DNA of 64,000 nt. Source: Branchiostoma floridae. Taxonomy: Eukaryota; Chordata; Leptocardii; Amphioxiformes; Branchiostomatidae. Below are positions 49,742-61,165 of this stretch, piece by piece. Every line of letters starts with the position of its first letter. Within the stretch, counting starts at the first letter, position 1. Location of the stretch: contig NC_049988.1 in assembly GCF_000003815.2 (NCBI RefSeq), forward strand, positions 22,454,461-22,518,460, written 5' to 3'. The notes under the pieces were generated by a model. That model had not been told where the DNA came from. It worked only from the letters and a program-made list of their open reading frames with translations, and made no database searches. A program made the translations under genes and the position numbers.

Positions 49742-52566
49742 GTAGCCGCCATGTTTGTTATTTGCCATTTTCAGTATTTCTAGTATGAATACATTTTGTT
49801 TTATAAAACAAGCAGAAAGTTTTCAAGACGAAAATTTATGGTCATATTTGGACTGTTCATAGCATGGCTTGTGAAACTAGATCACGATTAGGATTGCGAA
49901 TACAAACATCCTGATTTTACATATAATGGGAGTGGTCACAAAAGTGCGTATACACATACAAGCCCGTATGGCTTACGTATTGGTATTCTTTTGGTTGAGG
50001 TAATGTTTGGGGGAGGGGGGCGTTTTTCACTTTTACTGTGTAGCCTGGTATCGAACCAAAAACGACCTTGTGGGTCGCAAACTTTATCTTATTCAAAAAA
50101 TGTAAATACGGAACACATCCCTATTTAAATAGACGTTTCGTGTGGCAACTTGGTAAGGCGTAGGTCCCAGTTGGAAAAGGGGGCCTTTCCGGGCAGTTCA
50201 CGTGCTGTTTTTGGCACTTTCGGGCGTGACCCCTACATGGCTCGGTGGGACACCTTGCGGCTCCCGGATATTTTGGGGTGTCACGGCTGGCATCCGGGTT
50301 GAATATAAGCTGGATTTGAAAAAGACGCCATGTCCTACGTATCCGTAGGGAATACCCCCGGTATCCGGCAGTCCAGCGGGACAAATTTGTGGCTTCTGAG
50401 CCCGGCCGGGGCTACATCCCCTTTTTAAAATGTCCAAGAACGGGCTTCAATCATGGCCTGATGTCATTTTGTTGAAATCTCATTTAACTTATTTTTTATT
50501 CATGTATTTATGGATCTGTTGAGTCGATCTCTGAACGTTGACCCTTTTGATAATGTTAACAGACCGCACGTACTCGAGTGAAGCAAGCGGCCGCGGTGCT
50601 CTCTGTAGCTTCATCCGCTCCCACCGCAACTGCATCGCCGCCGGCATTGCCGTACTGATCGCTGTGGGACTTGCCCCTTTGACGTTCATCAATAAAGAGG
50701 TAAACTCTCTAGTGCAGGTTGTCTTGTAGATTTACTCGCGAGGCTAACAAAAAAGGACGTATCTTTGTGTTCCCCCAAGCTATTCTAAGGTTTAGTATTC
50801 TGACTTATGTTTGCAGGAAATATCGCAACTATCTACCACCGTTGACGCCTTGAAGCGCGGCCAAGTCGACATGCGCGAACTGTCCACCACCACTGACGCC
50901 TTAAAGCGCGACCAAGACGACATGTCCACCACTGTTGACGCCTTGAAGCGCGGCCAAGACGACATACGCCAACTGTCCACCACTGTTGCCGCCTTGAAGC
51001 GCGACCGAGACGATATATACCAACTGTCCACCACTGTTGACGCCTTGAAGCGCGTCCAAGACGACATGCGCCAACTGTCCACCACTGTTGATGCCTTGAA
51101 GCGCAGCCAAGACGACTTGCGCCAACTGTACACTACTTTTGACTATTTGAAGCGCGACCAAGACGATATGCCCATCACTGTTGACGCCTTGAAGCGTGAC
51201 CAAGACGACATGCGCCAACTGTCCACCACTGTTGACACCTTGAAGCGCGACCAAGACGACATGCGCCAACTTCCACCACTGTGGACGCCTTGAAGCGCGA
51301 CCGAGACGACATCCGCCAACTGTCTACCACTGTTGACGCCTTAAAGGGTGACCTGGACAGCGAGCGCAGCCGAGTCACCGCCTTGGAACAGCGTCTTCAA
51401 GAAATGCGTAAGATGCCAGTTACTTTGGGTTTTCAGTTGTGTGTATTTTATATGCTGAAAGTGAAAATATCATTGGTATAAAATCCCCGAACACAGGAAC
51501 TTTTGTGATATTATTAGTATGAAACAAATAATACGTGACATTGATTATCACATGAGATGAAATATCTTGTAAATGATTTTAATACTCTTTTGCTGTCTTT
51601 ATTGACTTGTTATGCTGGTATTCTGTAGAAGCATATCTAATGAATTTATATGTTTAGATATGAAATGTTGCCTTTTATTACTCATTTACTGTCTTTATTT
51701 ACATGTTTTAGTGGTGTTCTGATGACGCATATCTAATGAATTGTTGCTTTTTAAATATATTCCATGTCTATACGTTGGTCGGATGTAAATCTTGTTTTCC
51801 AGCATCTTGTCCTACAGGCTACACAGAGTTCCGTGGAATCTGCTACAAAGCTTTCAACACAGGTAAGACCTTCGGCGATGCGGCCGCAGCCTGTGGTGAA
51901 GACGGCGGAACCCTCGCCATGCCCCGAGACGCTGGGACCAACGCATTCCTGATCTACCTGCACAATGCCGTGAGCGACAAACGGGCCTTCTGGTTCGGCC
52001 TGCACGATCAGCGCGAAGAGGGAAGCTTTGAGTGGGTGGATGGTTCTGCACTTGGGACGTACAGCTCCTGGGGGCCGGGACAACCAGACAACTATGGAGG
52101 CAACGAGGATTGCGTTGTATACATCGCAGCCTCATCCCGGAAGGACAAGTGGGGCGACTACTCATGCGACGTGCTGATTCGCTTCATATGCCAGATTGTT
52201 CCAGGTAGGCTTATAGCCGTACCGTTTCCTGAAACCTTTCTGTCTAGTGAACATGCCACAGCTTAAGTATCCATTACACGGAGTGCATTAGACCATCATA
52301 ACCTCAATGACATGTTCATATACAGATATGTTTTCTAAAACCCTTCTTTCTAGCAAACACGGCACAGCTGAAGCCTCCATCAGACTAAGCGCGTTAGACC
52401 ATTGATAATTATAAACCATTTCAAAACACATCACTCCACCGTGATCTCATGTCTGAAAGCACATCACTCCATATCTCATCTCTGATGTTTGTTTTCAGGT
52501 CGTCCCAAGGCGACAGGCGGAACTATCTCCACCACTGTAAACCGGCCCTCCGGACATCTGCAGTAA
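49339..52566 (+). CDS. Type II membrane C-type lectin with repeated coiled-coil stalk (5 exons, one frameshift)
   Basis: Exons: 49339-49741, 50563-50699, 50817-51407, 51803-52204, 52499-52566. Order: proline-rich cytoplasmic N-terminus with tyrosine motifs, transmembrane helix, stalk of 17-residue repeats, C-type lectin domain with GQPDN (galactose-type) and short tail. About 533 residues if the stalk frame were continuous. Phases join at every junction except that one base is missing in the stalk near 51270. It may bind galactose-type sugars at the cell surface, for example in innate immunity, as other type II lectins do. Frame break: sequencing error, polymorphism or recent inactivation. 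Confidence 0.8.
50140..50440. repeat. Dispersed repeat in lectin intron 1
   Basis: Shares GTCCCAGTTGGAA, CTTTCGGGCGTGACCCCTAC, CACCTTGCGGCTC and CCGGATAT with 29945-30110. Confidence 0.65.
50563..50699 (+). CDS. Lectin exon 2: transmembrane segment
   Basis: Acceptor AATGTTAACAG, donor GAG|GTAAAC. It encodes DRTYSSEASGRGALCSFIRS, then the hydrophobic NCIAAGIAVLIAVGLAPLTF. Short basic N-flank RSHR puts the N-terminus in the cytoplasm. Phase 1 in, 0 out. Confidence 0.85.
50817..51407 (+). CDS. Lectin exon 3: 17-residue repeat stalk with frameshift
   Basis: Acceptor TTATGTTTGCAG, donor C|GTAAGA. About eleven copies of LSTTVDALKRDQDDMRQ (51 bp); two units are three residues shorter. After DTLKRDQDDMRQL (51235-51272) a unit reads CAACTTCCACC where the others have CAACTGTCCACC, a one-base loss. 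The frame then runs PPLWTP and stops, while the repeat goes on in the next frame (DALKRDRDDIRQLSTTVDAL) to the donor. The acceptor of exon 4 fits only the shifted frame. Confidence 0.85.
51803..52204 (+). CDS. Lectin exon 4: C-type lectin domain
   Basis: Acceptor CTTGTTTTCCAG, donor CAG|GTAGGC. It encodes SCPTGYTEFRGICYKAFNTG, AAAACGEDGGTLAMPRD, AFWFGLHDQREEGSFEWVDG, SWGPGQPDNYGGNEDCVVY, WGDYSCDVLIRFICQ. Six cysteines of the long-form fold. QPD in the calcium site suggests galactose specificity; the usual WND is WGD here, keeping the Asp but not the Asn, so calcium binding may be altered. Confidence 0.93.
52499..52566 (+). CDS. Lectin exon 5: C-terminal tail
   Basis: Acceptor TGTTTTCAG. It encodes GRPKATGGTISTTVNRPSGH, LQ and TAA. 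STTVNRP weakly echoes the stalk repeat. Phase 1 in. Confidence 0.8.
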
Positions 52567-53345
52567 ACTACTAGCCAGTAAAACGATTTTGTTGGCCGTA
52601 TGAAGTTTATCACTGTTTGGGCGGCGTTTCCTACAAACCGATGAACTGACAGGACAGACCAACCGTAATCGCTTAAAAAGATTCACTCAAGACATGACCG
52701 CAAACCGGCTCTCTGGACGAGTCCAGTAAAAGAAAATCAAACTATGAGTCAGTAAAATATTAAGATAGTTTCTTGAGTAGTATAATAATGAATTAAAGAG
52801 TGAATAGGCACCAAAGGAATGAATCAGTACCAAGTACAATTTTAGACACGTCTCACTTCTCATATATATTGCAGAGAATGCACCCATATTTTTGGCACGT
52901 AGCCAAAATGTTTTACCTAGGGAGCATTCTAGAAGTAGTAAGCTCTTGGTTTGACTGTATCAAATCCTTTTTTTTTCTTTACCTAGATTTCAGCTTTGCT
53001 AAGAATCATATGTCTTACTCCAGGTTCTTGTTCGGATTGTCTCAAAATTCATTTCCTGTTTTGGCGACGTTTCCTACAAAACGATGAATTGACAGGACAG
53101 ACAAACCGTAATCGCTTAAAATGCTTCACTCAAGACAAAACGGCTCTCTGGACGTGTTCAGTAAAAGAAAAAACATTAAACTACGAGTCAGTAAAACGTT
53201 AAAATGTAGCAATGGGCCAAAACACTTTATATGCAAGTTTGTTGAGTAGTAGAATAACGCTCGAGAAAGAGTGAATAGGCACCAAAGCAATAAATCAGTA
53301 CTAAGTACAATTTTAGACACGCCTCACTTCTCGAATATATTTCAG
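52560..53345. repeat. Tandem duplication downstream of the lectin gene
   Basis: Blocks GGCG.CGTTTCCTACAAA.CG, GACAGGACAGAC.AACCGTAA, TCACTCAAGACA, GGCTCTCTGGACG, AGTAAAAGAAAA, GAGTCAGTAAAA, GAGTGAATAGGCACCAAA and TTTTAGACACG.CTCACTTCT occur in order at 52620-52870 and again at 53060-53345. A third, partial copy (TTGCTGAGTAGTAAAATAAC) is near 54950. Confidence 0.85.
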
Positions 53346-54100
53346 AGAATCAATGATTGTGTGAATGCTTGCAGTTTTACATATGGATAAAGCAATGGGC
53401 CATGAAAACAATACGTTAACAAGTGACCGTAGGTAACATAGTCTGTGACGTCGGTCTGGTATATGTTGCTTGTTTTGTCTTCTTTGGTGTGTGACGTTGT
53501 GCTTATATCCTATATGATTCTTTTCATGGTGTTAGATATATCGTTGTATCTAAAGTTGCCTAATATTTCTGTGTCATGTGAATCTTACTAAACAGGTATG
53601 GATTGTGAGATAACATGTGGCCAAAGTCAAAAAGATATGGTGACGATAAGTTACCGGATGGTCTACTCTAATACACAGGCACATTCACACACAGACACAC
53701 CTACAAGACCGACAGGCAGACTGACAAACGCACCAAGTATTAACATGTTTCTGTTATGGACGTAATAAGTATGAAGCACGGAATAGGACCTTGATGTTTC
53801 TTAGTCGAAGTCCGGGAATATAATATGGCTAAACTTCATTTGGGACGAGAATTCTTACACGCTTCATTGCAAACGGCGACAGGAGGCATTTGATTGACAG
53901 GGTCATTAGTGGAACATTAGATGTCGGTTCCCATGTCCCACATACGATAACACACAGCTGTTGATGATGAACTGTGCGATAAGTTTTTAACTAGTGTGAA
54001 GCCATAAGGTAGCATGACACAGTGTTAATGGGTGAATCCCGGGGTCCATGATGCTGGTACATAAAGTAGTACGGATAAACTTGTTGAATAAGAGGTAGAA

Positions 54101-54900
54101 AGCAAACGCGCGTAAAATTCTTGCACATATCGCGCATCTGCTTAACTATACCCAATTACCTCAACGGGCACCATATGCAGACATGGGCCAATACACTGTG
54201 AAACGTACAATTTGCAGGGGTGATTTCTGAAATTATTACATACATAATAAAAACAGCTGCCGAAAAAATAAAACACCTTGCATCATCGTCCAACTATGTG
54301 TAGAGAACCTGCCAAACCACAAACGTATGCGACAACGGGAACATGCAGATATAGATGCGAACGCGCGTTACATTGACGACCAGAGAACATCACGCATCTG
54401 CTTGCAATATCTCAATTACAGCATGACCCATATACAGGGGATCTGGACTAATACACCGAAAGATGAACATTTTGTAGGGGTGTTATTTTTATTGCGTCCC
54501 TAATAAAACCAACTGCCGCAAAAACAAAAAAAACAAACAACGTGCATCATCGTCAACCTCAGTGCAGATGACCTGCCAAACAACGTACGTATGCGACAAC
54601 GGGAACATGCAGATACCGATGCGAACGCGAATAACTTTGACGATCAGGTAACACCACGCATCTGCTTGACAAATTCCAATGACACCATGACCCACATACA
54701 GAGGATCTGGACCAAAACACCGCAAGACGAACAAATTGTAGGGGTGTTATTTTTATAAAATCCATAATAAAACCACCTGCCGCAAAAAAAGTTCACGTGC
54801 ATCATCGTCAACCTCAGTACAAAGGACCTGCCAAACCACATAGAATTCATACAACGGGAACATACAGATACAGCTGCGAACGCGCGTAAACGTGACAAAA
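54101..54900. repeat. Satellite-like array, three units of about 258 bp
   Basis: GCGAACGCGCG-type starts fall at 54101, 54357, 54621 and 54876. Shared blocks include CGCATCTGCTT, CATGACCCA.ATACAG, GGGGTG, AATAAAACCA.CTGCCGCAAA, GCATCATCGTC, GACCTGCCAAACCAC and CAACGGGAACAT.CAGATA. No coding potential on either strand. Confidence 0.9.
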
Positions 54901-56199
54901 CTAAAAGTCTGTCGACCAGAGGGTCTGGTCACAGACTAATTACAAGTTTGCTGAGTAGTAAAATAACACATGAGAAAGAGTGAAGGTTTTGTTTTTTGGG
55001 AAGTCTAGAAAGTGATAAGGTCGTGGTTTGGCAGTGTCAAATGCATTACTGCTTCTTAAACGTTTCCTAAACACAGATAACACTGACAAAATGCACGCGC
55101 TAATAAACTTGCAACTTGATTGTTTTAACAGTAGACTGGCTACTCTTTGTTGTTGTAGTAAACGAGGAAAATGCCTAATACCATAACAACCTAGTATTTA
55201 TTGATGGAAGCTTCTTTAACAATTTTCTTTATAAAAGCTTGTATGCTGTGCTCATGTGAGCCTGAACCAATGAAGAAACCACATTGGTGAAACCGATCTG
55301 TACATGTGTGGCACTAAATTAAAGTTACCAACAGGAACTGTGGCTCCAGCTGTCTTACTGAGGGGTGACTGTGGTAAGAAAGATGTCGGTTAGCGTGAGG
55401 ATCAGTCCACTCCATATGTAATAATTGTCTAACGGTTCAACACTGAGCATTAAAATGTTGTACCCAAAACTGTGTTCCACTCATGACGTCTTTCTCTTCA
55501 CCAAAGTAGTCATGAGACACGTACGAACACATCCTTCATTCTTCCATCTGGAGGTTGCTTTTTTCTTCTTCAAATGATGCTGTATCAAAACTCAAGCCCA
55601 GCAAATGGCTCCCCCCGGCGGCCAGGGTTATATTGCACCGTTAGGCAATCCCCACACTTGACAACATTTTGACATGAAAATAGAATCTATAAATAAACAA
55701 ACAAATAAAACACTGTTGCATTTATTCAATGTTTCGTTTTTTAACCTCAAGCTGGTCCGTGTTGAGATTGAGAAAAATTTACCCCAGTAATATTTATCAA
55801 TTGATCACAAACATTAGTCCTTCCTATAGCGCTGCATATCCGGACACATTCATTTCTCCAGTAGTAGTAGTACTCCACTCAACAGTAGTACACAACAGGG
55901 TGGACCGTGGCCAATTTCGATAAATTGTGCTGTACTAATACTTGTGATATAGCAGTAGGGTAATTCATTTCTCTAAAAAAGACAACCAAAATGCGACCCT
56001 AGTACCGAGTTATCAAGCTTGTTTACAACATATAAAGAGACACATTGCATTATCACTTACCAATATAATACAAGACAAACAATGTATAAAATGCAATTAC
56101 GTCGACAACTGATTATTTACGTGCTATGTGAAAACACGATTATTACTGAGGAAGAAAAGGAAAGAACGAAAAATCCAGAAAGGTCGCATGATAAAGGGC
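54901..56199. other. Intergenic, no gene seen
   Basis: A hairpin ACCAATG...CATTGGT at 55267-55291, between CTGA and GAAACC, resembles a hammerhead stem II, but the 5' core is incomplete. Otherwise AT-rich and unremarkable. Confidence 0.45.
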
Positions 56200-56363
56200 A
56201 GCTACTTTGAAGTGTAGGCGGAACGCGCTGCACACTGAATGTGTATAATCAGGCATTAAATTGACCTTTCACCCCACCGTAACTGTCACCTTTCACCCCT
56301 TGCTGCTCCAGACAGACGCTTGCAGGAGGATTGTGCGGAGGTAATAATCGTCACTGGAAGCGG
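56200..56363 (+). other. Probable 5' non-coding exon and promoter of the first zinc-finger gene
   Basis: The segment GTGTAGGCGGAAC..., TTTCACCCCTTGCTGCTCCA and GACAGACGCTTGCAGGAGG, ending in a G|GTAAGA donor at 56363, is nearly identical to 59100-59250 upstream of the second gene. Conservation next to a good donor, with an acceptor just before the ATG, suggests a 5' UTR exon. Transcription start not determined. Confidence 0.6.
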
Positions 56364-57272
56364 GTAAGAACGAGATATACATACAACATGACTGCGTTAT
56401 TATAAACTAAAGGGGTAGAGGTCATTTCTATGGTATGTGGGCCACATTGGGTAGAATTGTAAGACTTTTCGGGGTGACGAAAATGGGGGTGGGGAGCGGG
56501 GCATCTTTACCTTCACGGAAACAAAGGGAGAAAAGCATTTCTTCTACTTCCTATTCATCGTTTCCAAACAAATTATGAACTGGCCGGACCGCTGTCACCA
56601 TGGTTACTGAAGGTGTAGCAGAAAACCTGTGGTGTTCGGTTACATGTAGCAAGTATCAGGACAAAGCTTGAGGGGCTAGATTATGAATGTGTTTGTGCAA
56701 GACTAAGAAAGACGAAACAGATCTTGTTTAAAACGGCTAGTCTTCCCGACAGGCGACCCATCAATCTACTCTAGAAGCCGCTGGGGTCATTAACAGGTTT
56801 TTAAGTTTAGCAGAGGCGTACAATTTTTGGGGAGGGAGGAAGAACATTCCAAACATTGATGCATTTGTATTTTACATTCATATGGGCCAAAGGCATTCTA
56901 AACAGGGGAATGTGAAGATTTGAACTTTGCAAGTTTGATAATTGTGGAACTGAGGTCGGAAATTAAGAAAACCATCAACGGTATCGGGTAGACTATGGTT
57001 TCTGTATTGGGCTGTTAAGAAGGCATGTTGAAAACTGTTGTTATAAAAATTTTCAAAATTCTAAGTTTCTCAAATAGTAGTGAAGAATAGGCGTGGAAAT
57101 TTGAACCAGTGGCAATGCGTAAGAATATTTCCCATCCAATACCATAACATGTCCCAACCTTTTATTAGGATAAAACATGTTAAGGTAAACATTAATTGTT
57201 TACTTGAAACGATCTAGTTTTAATTGGTCTATTTCCTTTTTTCTAATGATTTTCTATTCCATTAGGTTCGAC

Positions 57273-58259
57273 ATGGCAGAGGCAGGTAAAAGTTGTCATA
57301 CTGCTGTTCCCCAAAACTTCGGCGATGGGTCTCCTACTGGAGTTTTTTGTGACCAGCCAATAACGAGCGAAACGAATATGGTCAGTCAACCGAAATCAAA
57401 CACGGATGAAAACCCCCACAAATGTAACCAGTGTGACTATTCTGCTGCACAAAAATCCAACTTGGACAGTCATCAAGCAAAGCATACTGGTGATAAGCCC
57501 TACTTGTGTGGGGAGTGTGGGTACAGGACAGCTAAGAAGTCTCATTTATCCATACATATGAGAACTCATTCCGGTGAAAAACCCTACAAGTGTGAACAGT
57601 GTGACTATTCTGCCGCACGAAAAGGCAGTTTGGACCAACATCTAGCCAAACACACTGGTGACAAACCATACATGTGTGGGGAGTGTGAGTACAGGACAGT
57701 TCTGAAGTCTGACTTATCCCGACATATTAGAAGACATACCGGTGACAAACCATACAAGTGTGACCAGTGTGACTATTCTGCTGCACAAAAATCCCACTTG
57801 GACAGTCATCTAGCAAATCATACTGGTGACAAGCCCTACATGTGTGGGGAGTGTGGGTACAGGACAGCTATAAAGTCTTATATATCCCAACATATGAGAA
57901 CCCATACCGGTGAAAAACCCTACAAGTGTGACCAGTGTGACTATTCTGCCGCACGAAAAGACAGTTTGAACCAACATCTAGCCAAACACACTGGTGACAA
58001 GCCCTACATGTGTGGGGAGTGTGAGTACAGCACAGCTCTGAAGTCTGACTTATCCCGACATATTAGAACACATACCGGTGACAAACCCTACAAGTGTGAC
58101 CAGTGTGACTATTCTGCTGCACAAAAATCCCACTTGGACAGTCATCTAGCAAAGCACACTCGTGCCAAGCCCTACATGTGCGGGGAGTGTGGGTACAGGA
58201 CAGCTTACAAGTCAGCCTTATCTCGACATATGAGGACTCATACCGGTGAAAAGCCCTAG
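57273..58259 (+). CDS. C2H2 zinc-finger protein, 10 fingers, truncated array
   Basis: A coding exon opens after TCTATTCCATTAG at 57265; I take the ATG at 57273 (MAEAGKSCHTAVPQ) rather than an in-frame ATG before that acceptor. 328 residues. N-terminus of about 50 residues without a domain, then ten C2H2 fingers joined by TGEKP/TGDKP linkers, alternating YKCDQCDYSAA.KS.L..HLAKH and YMCGECGYRTA.KS.LS.HMRTH. Likely nuclear DNA-binding. It stops in the linker as TGEKP then TAG, where TAC would continue into finger 11. AATAAA at 58659. Confidence 0.9.
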   Translation: MAEAGKSCHTAVPQNFGDGSPTGVFCDQPITSETNMVSQPKSNTDENPHKCNQCDYSAAQKSNLDSHQAKHTGDKPYLCGECGYRTAKKSHLSIHMRTHSGEKPYKCEQCDYSAARKGSLDQHLAKHTGDKPYMCGECEYRTVLKSDLSRHIRRHTGDKPYKCDQCDYSAAQKSHLDSHLANHTGDKPYMCGECGYRTAIKSYISQHMRTHTGEKPYKCDQCDYSAARKDSLNQHLAKHTGDKPYMCGECEYSTALKSDLSRHIRTHTGDKPYKCDQCDYSAAQKSHLDSHLAKHTRAKPYMCGECGYRTAYKSALSRHMRTHTGEKP

Positions 58260-59099
58260 AAGTGTGACGACCTATCACTAGGTAAATCACGCTAATACTC
58301 TAGAACATAAGTCATTTGGCATGCAACATACATGTAAGAAGAAAACTGCAGGCGTCCAATTCCAACATTTGACAATAAGCCAGTAAAGTAGGTTCGCACT
58401 ATTGTACGGCGACATGCAAAACATGTTGCCCTGACAAGATAACAGTGGACAAATAATCATGTAGTTTATATTGCGCCCCTTTACGTCTAGAACCGCATCG
58501 TAAAATGTCCATAAAACAGTCATTGTACATGTACATACTTTTCGTTTGCGATCGCATCTGTAAATGTAAGCAGTGAGCCTTGTCATGTGAAGAAAGTTTT
58601 GGTAACTGTCATGGTTGATATGTAAGAACAGAACTGATTAGTGAACATAACGAAGTTTAATAAAAAGTACAAATTCCATTCCATTGTCTCTTGTGTGGTA
58701 GATGCATAATATTGTTTTGGCCATATGCCGTACAAGGTCATAGGTCATTTTTTAAAAGAAATATTTCACAATAATGTTGCATACTAGTTAGTATATATAT
58801 TTGAAAGAATGGCTCAAGACGAGCAGAGAGGATTTGTTTGTAACGTATACCCAGTAAACCACATCATGGTGTAACACACCAAATTTTTACTGAACTGCAC
58901 ACGCTGTATATCCGGACAGATTTGCCCACTCAAACCTGGGTGGCCCACCCTCTACGTAAACATCTAGTTATTGCCGTACCTTGTGAAACACTAAGAAATA
59001 AAGACGGAAGAAAAGAAAGAAAGACATTAAAGTCCCCAAAGGCTGTCGGATAGTAGTCAAAGTTGCTACATTCAGATAAAAATACAGGGTACCTGCCTA
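58260..59099 (+). other. 3' region of the first zinc-finger gene and spacer
   Basis: After the stop the frame reads KCDDLSLGKSR and ends. Polyadenylation signal at 58659-58664. The rest is spacer with no exon. Confidence 0.6.
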
Positions 59100-59250
59100 A
59101 TAGTGTAGGCGGAACCTTCTGCACGATGGTCGGCAAGCAGGTATCAAATGACCTTTAACCCCACAGTACCAGTCACCTTTCACCCCTTGCTGCTCCAGAC
59201 AGACGCTTGCAGGAGGTTTGTGCGGAGGTAATAATCATCACTGGAAGCAG
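59100..59250 (+). other. Probable 5' non-coding exon and promoter of the second zinc-finger gene
   Basis: Duplicate of 56200-56363 (GTGTAGGCGGAAC, CACCTTTCACCCCTTGCTGC, ACGCTTGCAGGAGG), with donor CAG|GTAAGA at 59250. Similarity continues into the intron to about 59690, at a distance of about 2,887 bp. Confidence 0.6.
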
Positions 59251-60070
59251 GTAAGAACGAGATATACATACACCATGACTGCATTGGTATGAACTGAAGG
59301 GGGTAGAGGTCATATCTATGGTATGTGGGCAACGTTAGACAGAAATGTAAGATTTTTCGGGCTGACAAAAATTATGGAAGTGGGGAGGGGGGCATCTTTA
59401 CCTTCACGACAACAAAGGAAAGTATATTTTTTTTTGCTCCGTTTATTTTCCTTCTTCATTTTCTTGTCCAAACTAATAATGAACTGGAAAGACCGATGTC
59501 ACCATGGTAACTGGAGGTGTAGCAAACACCCTGTGGTGTTCGGTTACATGTAGGACCATGTGTCAGGACAGCTCGAGGCTCAGGGGCTAAATTATGATTG
59601 TGTTTTGTATCAGACTAAACATATCCTGTTTAAAACGGCCACTCTACCCGACAGGCGACCGACAAATCTACTCAAGATGCCGCTGGGGTCATTTAGGTCA
59701 TTGGGAGAGTCTACTGTAATGTGGATAGAACTTTTATGACGGGTGATTTGTTATGAGCTCTAGCTAATCACAAAAGGCTTGGAGATGAAATGACCGAGCT
59801 GTAAATTGTGACGCTGGAAAAGGACAAAAAATAACTTGGGAATAAATTGCCATCGTATCATCTTTATGATTTTATGGAGAACGTGACTAGCATATTGGAA
59901 ACATGTATATTTTGCTATTGCAAAAACAACAACAAAAAAGGAAAACAAAACCTAACCTTGTTGGGCTTAGGTCCTTGTAAAAGTTAACATTATTTGATTG
60001 CTTGCAAGAATCTAGTTTTAATTGTTTTATTTCTTTTTTTCTAATATTTTTCTATTCCATTAGGTTCGAC

Positions 60071-61165
60071 ATGGCAGAGGCAGATAATGGGTCTCCTACT
60101 GCTGTTCCCCAGAACGTCTGTGATGGGTCTCCTACTGAAGATGAACTAGTATGCGAGCGGGATGCAAGTAAAACCAAAGACCAGCCAACAGCGAGCAAAA
60201 CAAGTTTGATCAGACAACCAAAATCAACGGCTGATGACAAACCCTACATGTGTGGGGAGTGTGGGTACAGGACAGCAAAGAAGTCTACCTTATCCCAACA
60301 CATGAGAACACATACAGGGGAAAAGCCATTCAAGTGTGACCAGTGTGATAGTTTAAACCAACATCTAGCCATTCACACCGGTGATAAGCCCTACATGTGT
60401 GGGGTGTGTGGGTACAGGATAGCTCTGAAGTATAATTTATCCAAACATATGAGAACTCATACCGGTGACAAACCCTACAAGTGTGACCAGTGTGACTATT
60501 CTGCATCATTGAAAAGTCATTTGGATTATCATTTAGCCAAACACACTGGTGGAAAACCCTACATGTGTGGGGAGTGTGGGTACAGGGCAGCTCAGAAGTC
60601 AGATTTATCCAGACATATGAGAATCCATACAGGCGAAAAACCCTACAAGTGTGACCAGTGTGACTATTCTGCTGCACGAAAATCCAGTTTGGACCTACAT
60701 CTAGCCAAACACACAGGTGATAAGCCCTACATGTGTGGGGAGTGTGGGTATAGGACAGCTAAGAGGTCTCATTTAGCTGAACATATGAGAACCCATACCG
60801 GAGAAAAACCCTTCAAGTGTGACCAGTGTGACTATTCTGCTTCACAGAAGTCCGCCTTGAACCAACACCTAGCCGTGCACACTGGTGACAAACCCTACAT
60901 GTGTGGGGAGTGTGGGTACAGGACAGTTCAAAAGTCTCATTTAGCCGACCATATGAGAACTCATACCGGTGAAAAACCCTACAAGTGTGACCAGTGTGAC
61001 TATTGTGCAACAAGGAAATACCATTTGGACCAACATCTAGCCATACACACCGGTGATAAGCCCTACATGTGTGGAGTGTGTGGGTACAGAACAGCTAAGA
61101 AGTCTCATTTAGCCGAACATATGAGAACTCATACCGGTGAAAAACCCTACAAGTGTGACCAATGA
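60071..61165 (+). CDS. C2H2 zinc-finger protein, 11 fingers (one defective), truncated array
   Basis: The same acceptor TCTATTCCATTAG precedes ATGGCAGAGGCAG at 60071. 364 residues: MAEADNGSPTAVPQNVCDGS, then fingers as in the upstream paralogue. Finger 2 (FKCDQCDSLNQHLAIH) has lost seven residues between the cysteines and histidines. It ends YKCDQ then TGA where paralogous fingers have TGT (Cys), inside finger 12. The same frame continues after the stop for two more finger-like units to about 61300, so the array was longer. Confidence 0.9.
   Translation: MAEADNGSPTAVPQNVCDGSPTEDELVCERDASKTKDQPTASKTSLIRQPKSTADDKPYMCGECGYRTAKKSTLSQHMRTHTGEKPFKCDQCDSLNQHLAIHTGDKPYMCGVCGYRIALKYNLSKHMRTHTGDKPYKCDQCDYSASLKSHLDYHLAKHTGGKPYMCGECGYRAAQKSDLSRHMRIHTGEKPYKCDQCDYSAARKSSLDLHLAKHTGDKPYMCGECGYRTAKRSHLAEHMRTHTGEKPFKCDQCDYSASQKSALNQHLAVHTGDKPYMCGECGYRTVQKSHLADHMRTHTGEKPYKCDQCDYCATRKYHLDQHLAIHTGDKPYMCGVCGYRTAKKSHLAEHMRTHTGEKPYKCDQ

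Noticed and set aside
55260-55300. CTGA-ACCAATG...CATTGGT-GAAACC hairpin as a hammerhead
   Set aside because: The stem is perfect, but the NGA of the core is missing; kept only as a note in the intergenic entry.
57204-57272. Upstream ATG giving a hydrophobic N-terminus to the first zinc-finger protein (and the same at 60002)
   Set aside because: It lies before a good acceptor (TCTATTCCATTAG) shared by both paralogues, and a hydrophobic leader makes no sense for a nuclear finger protein.
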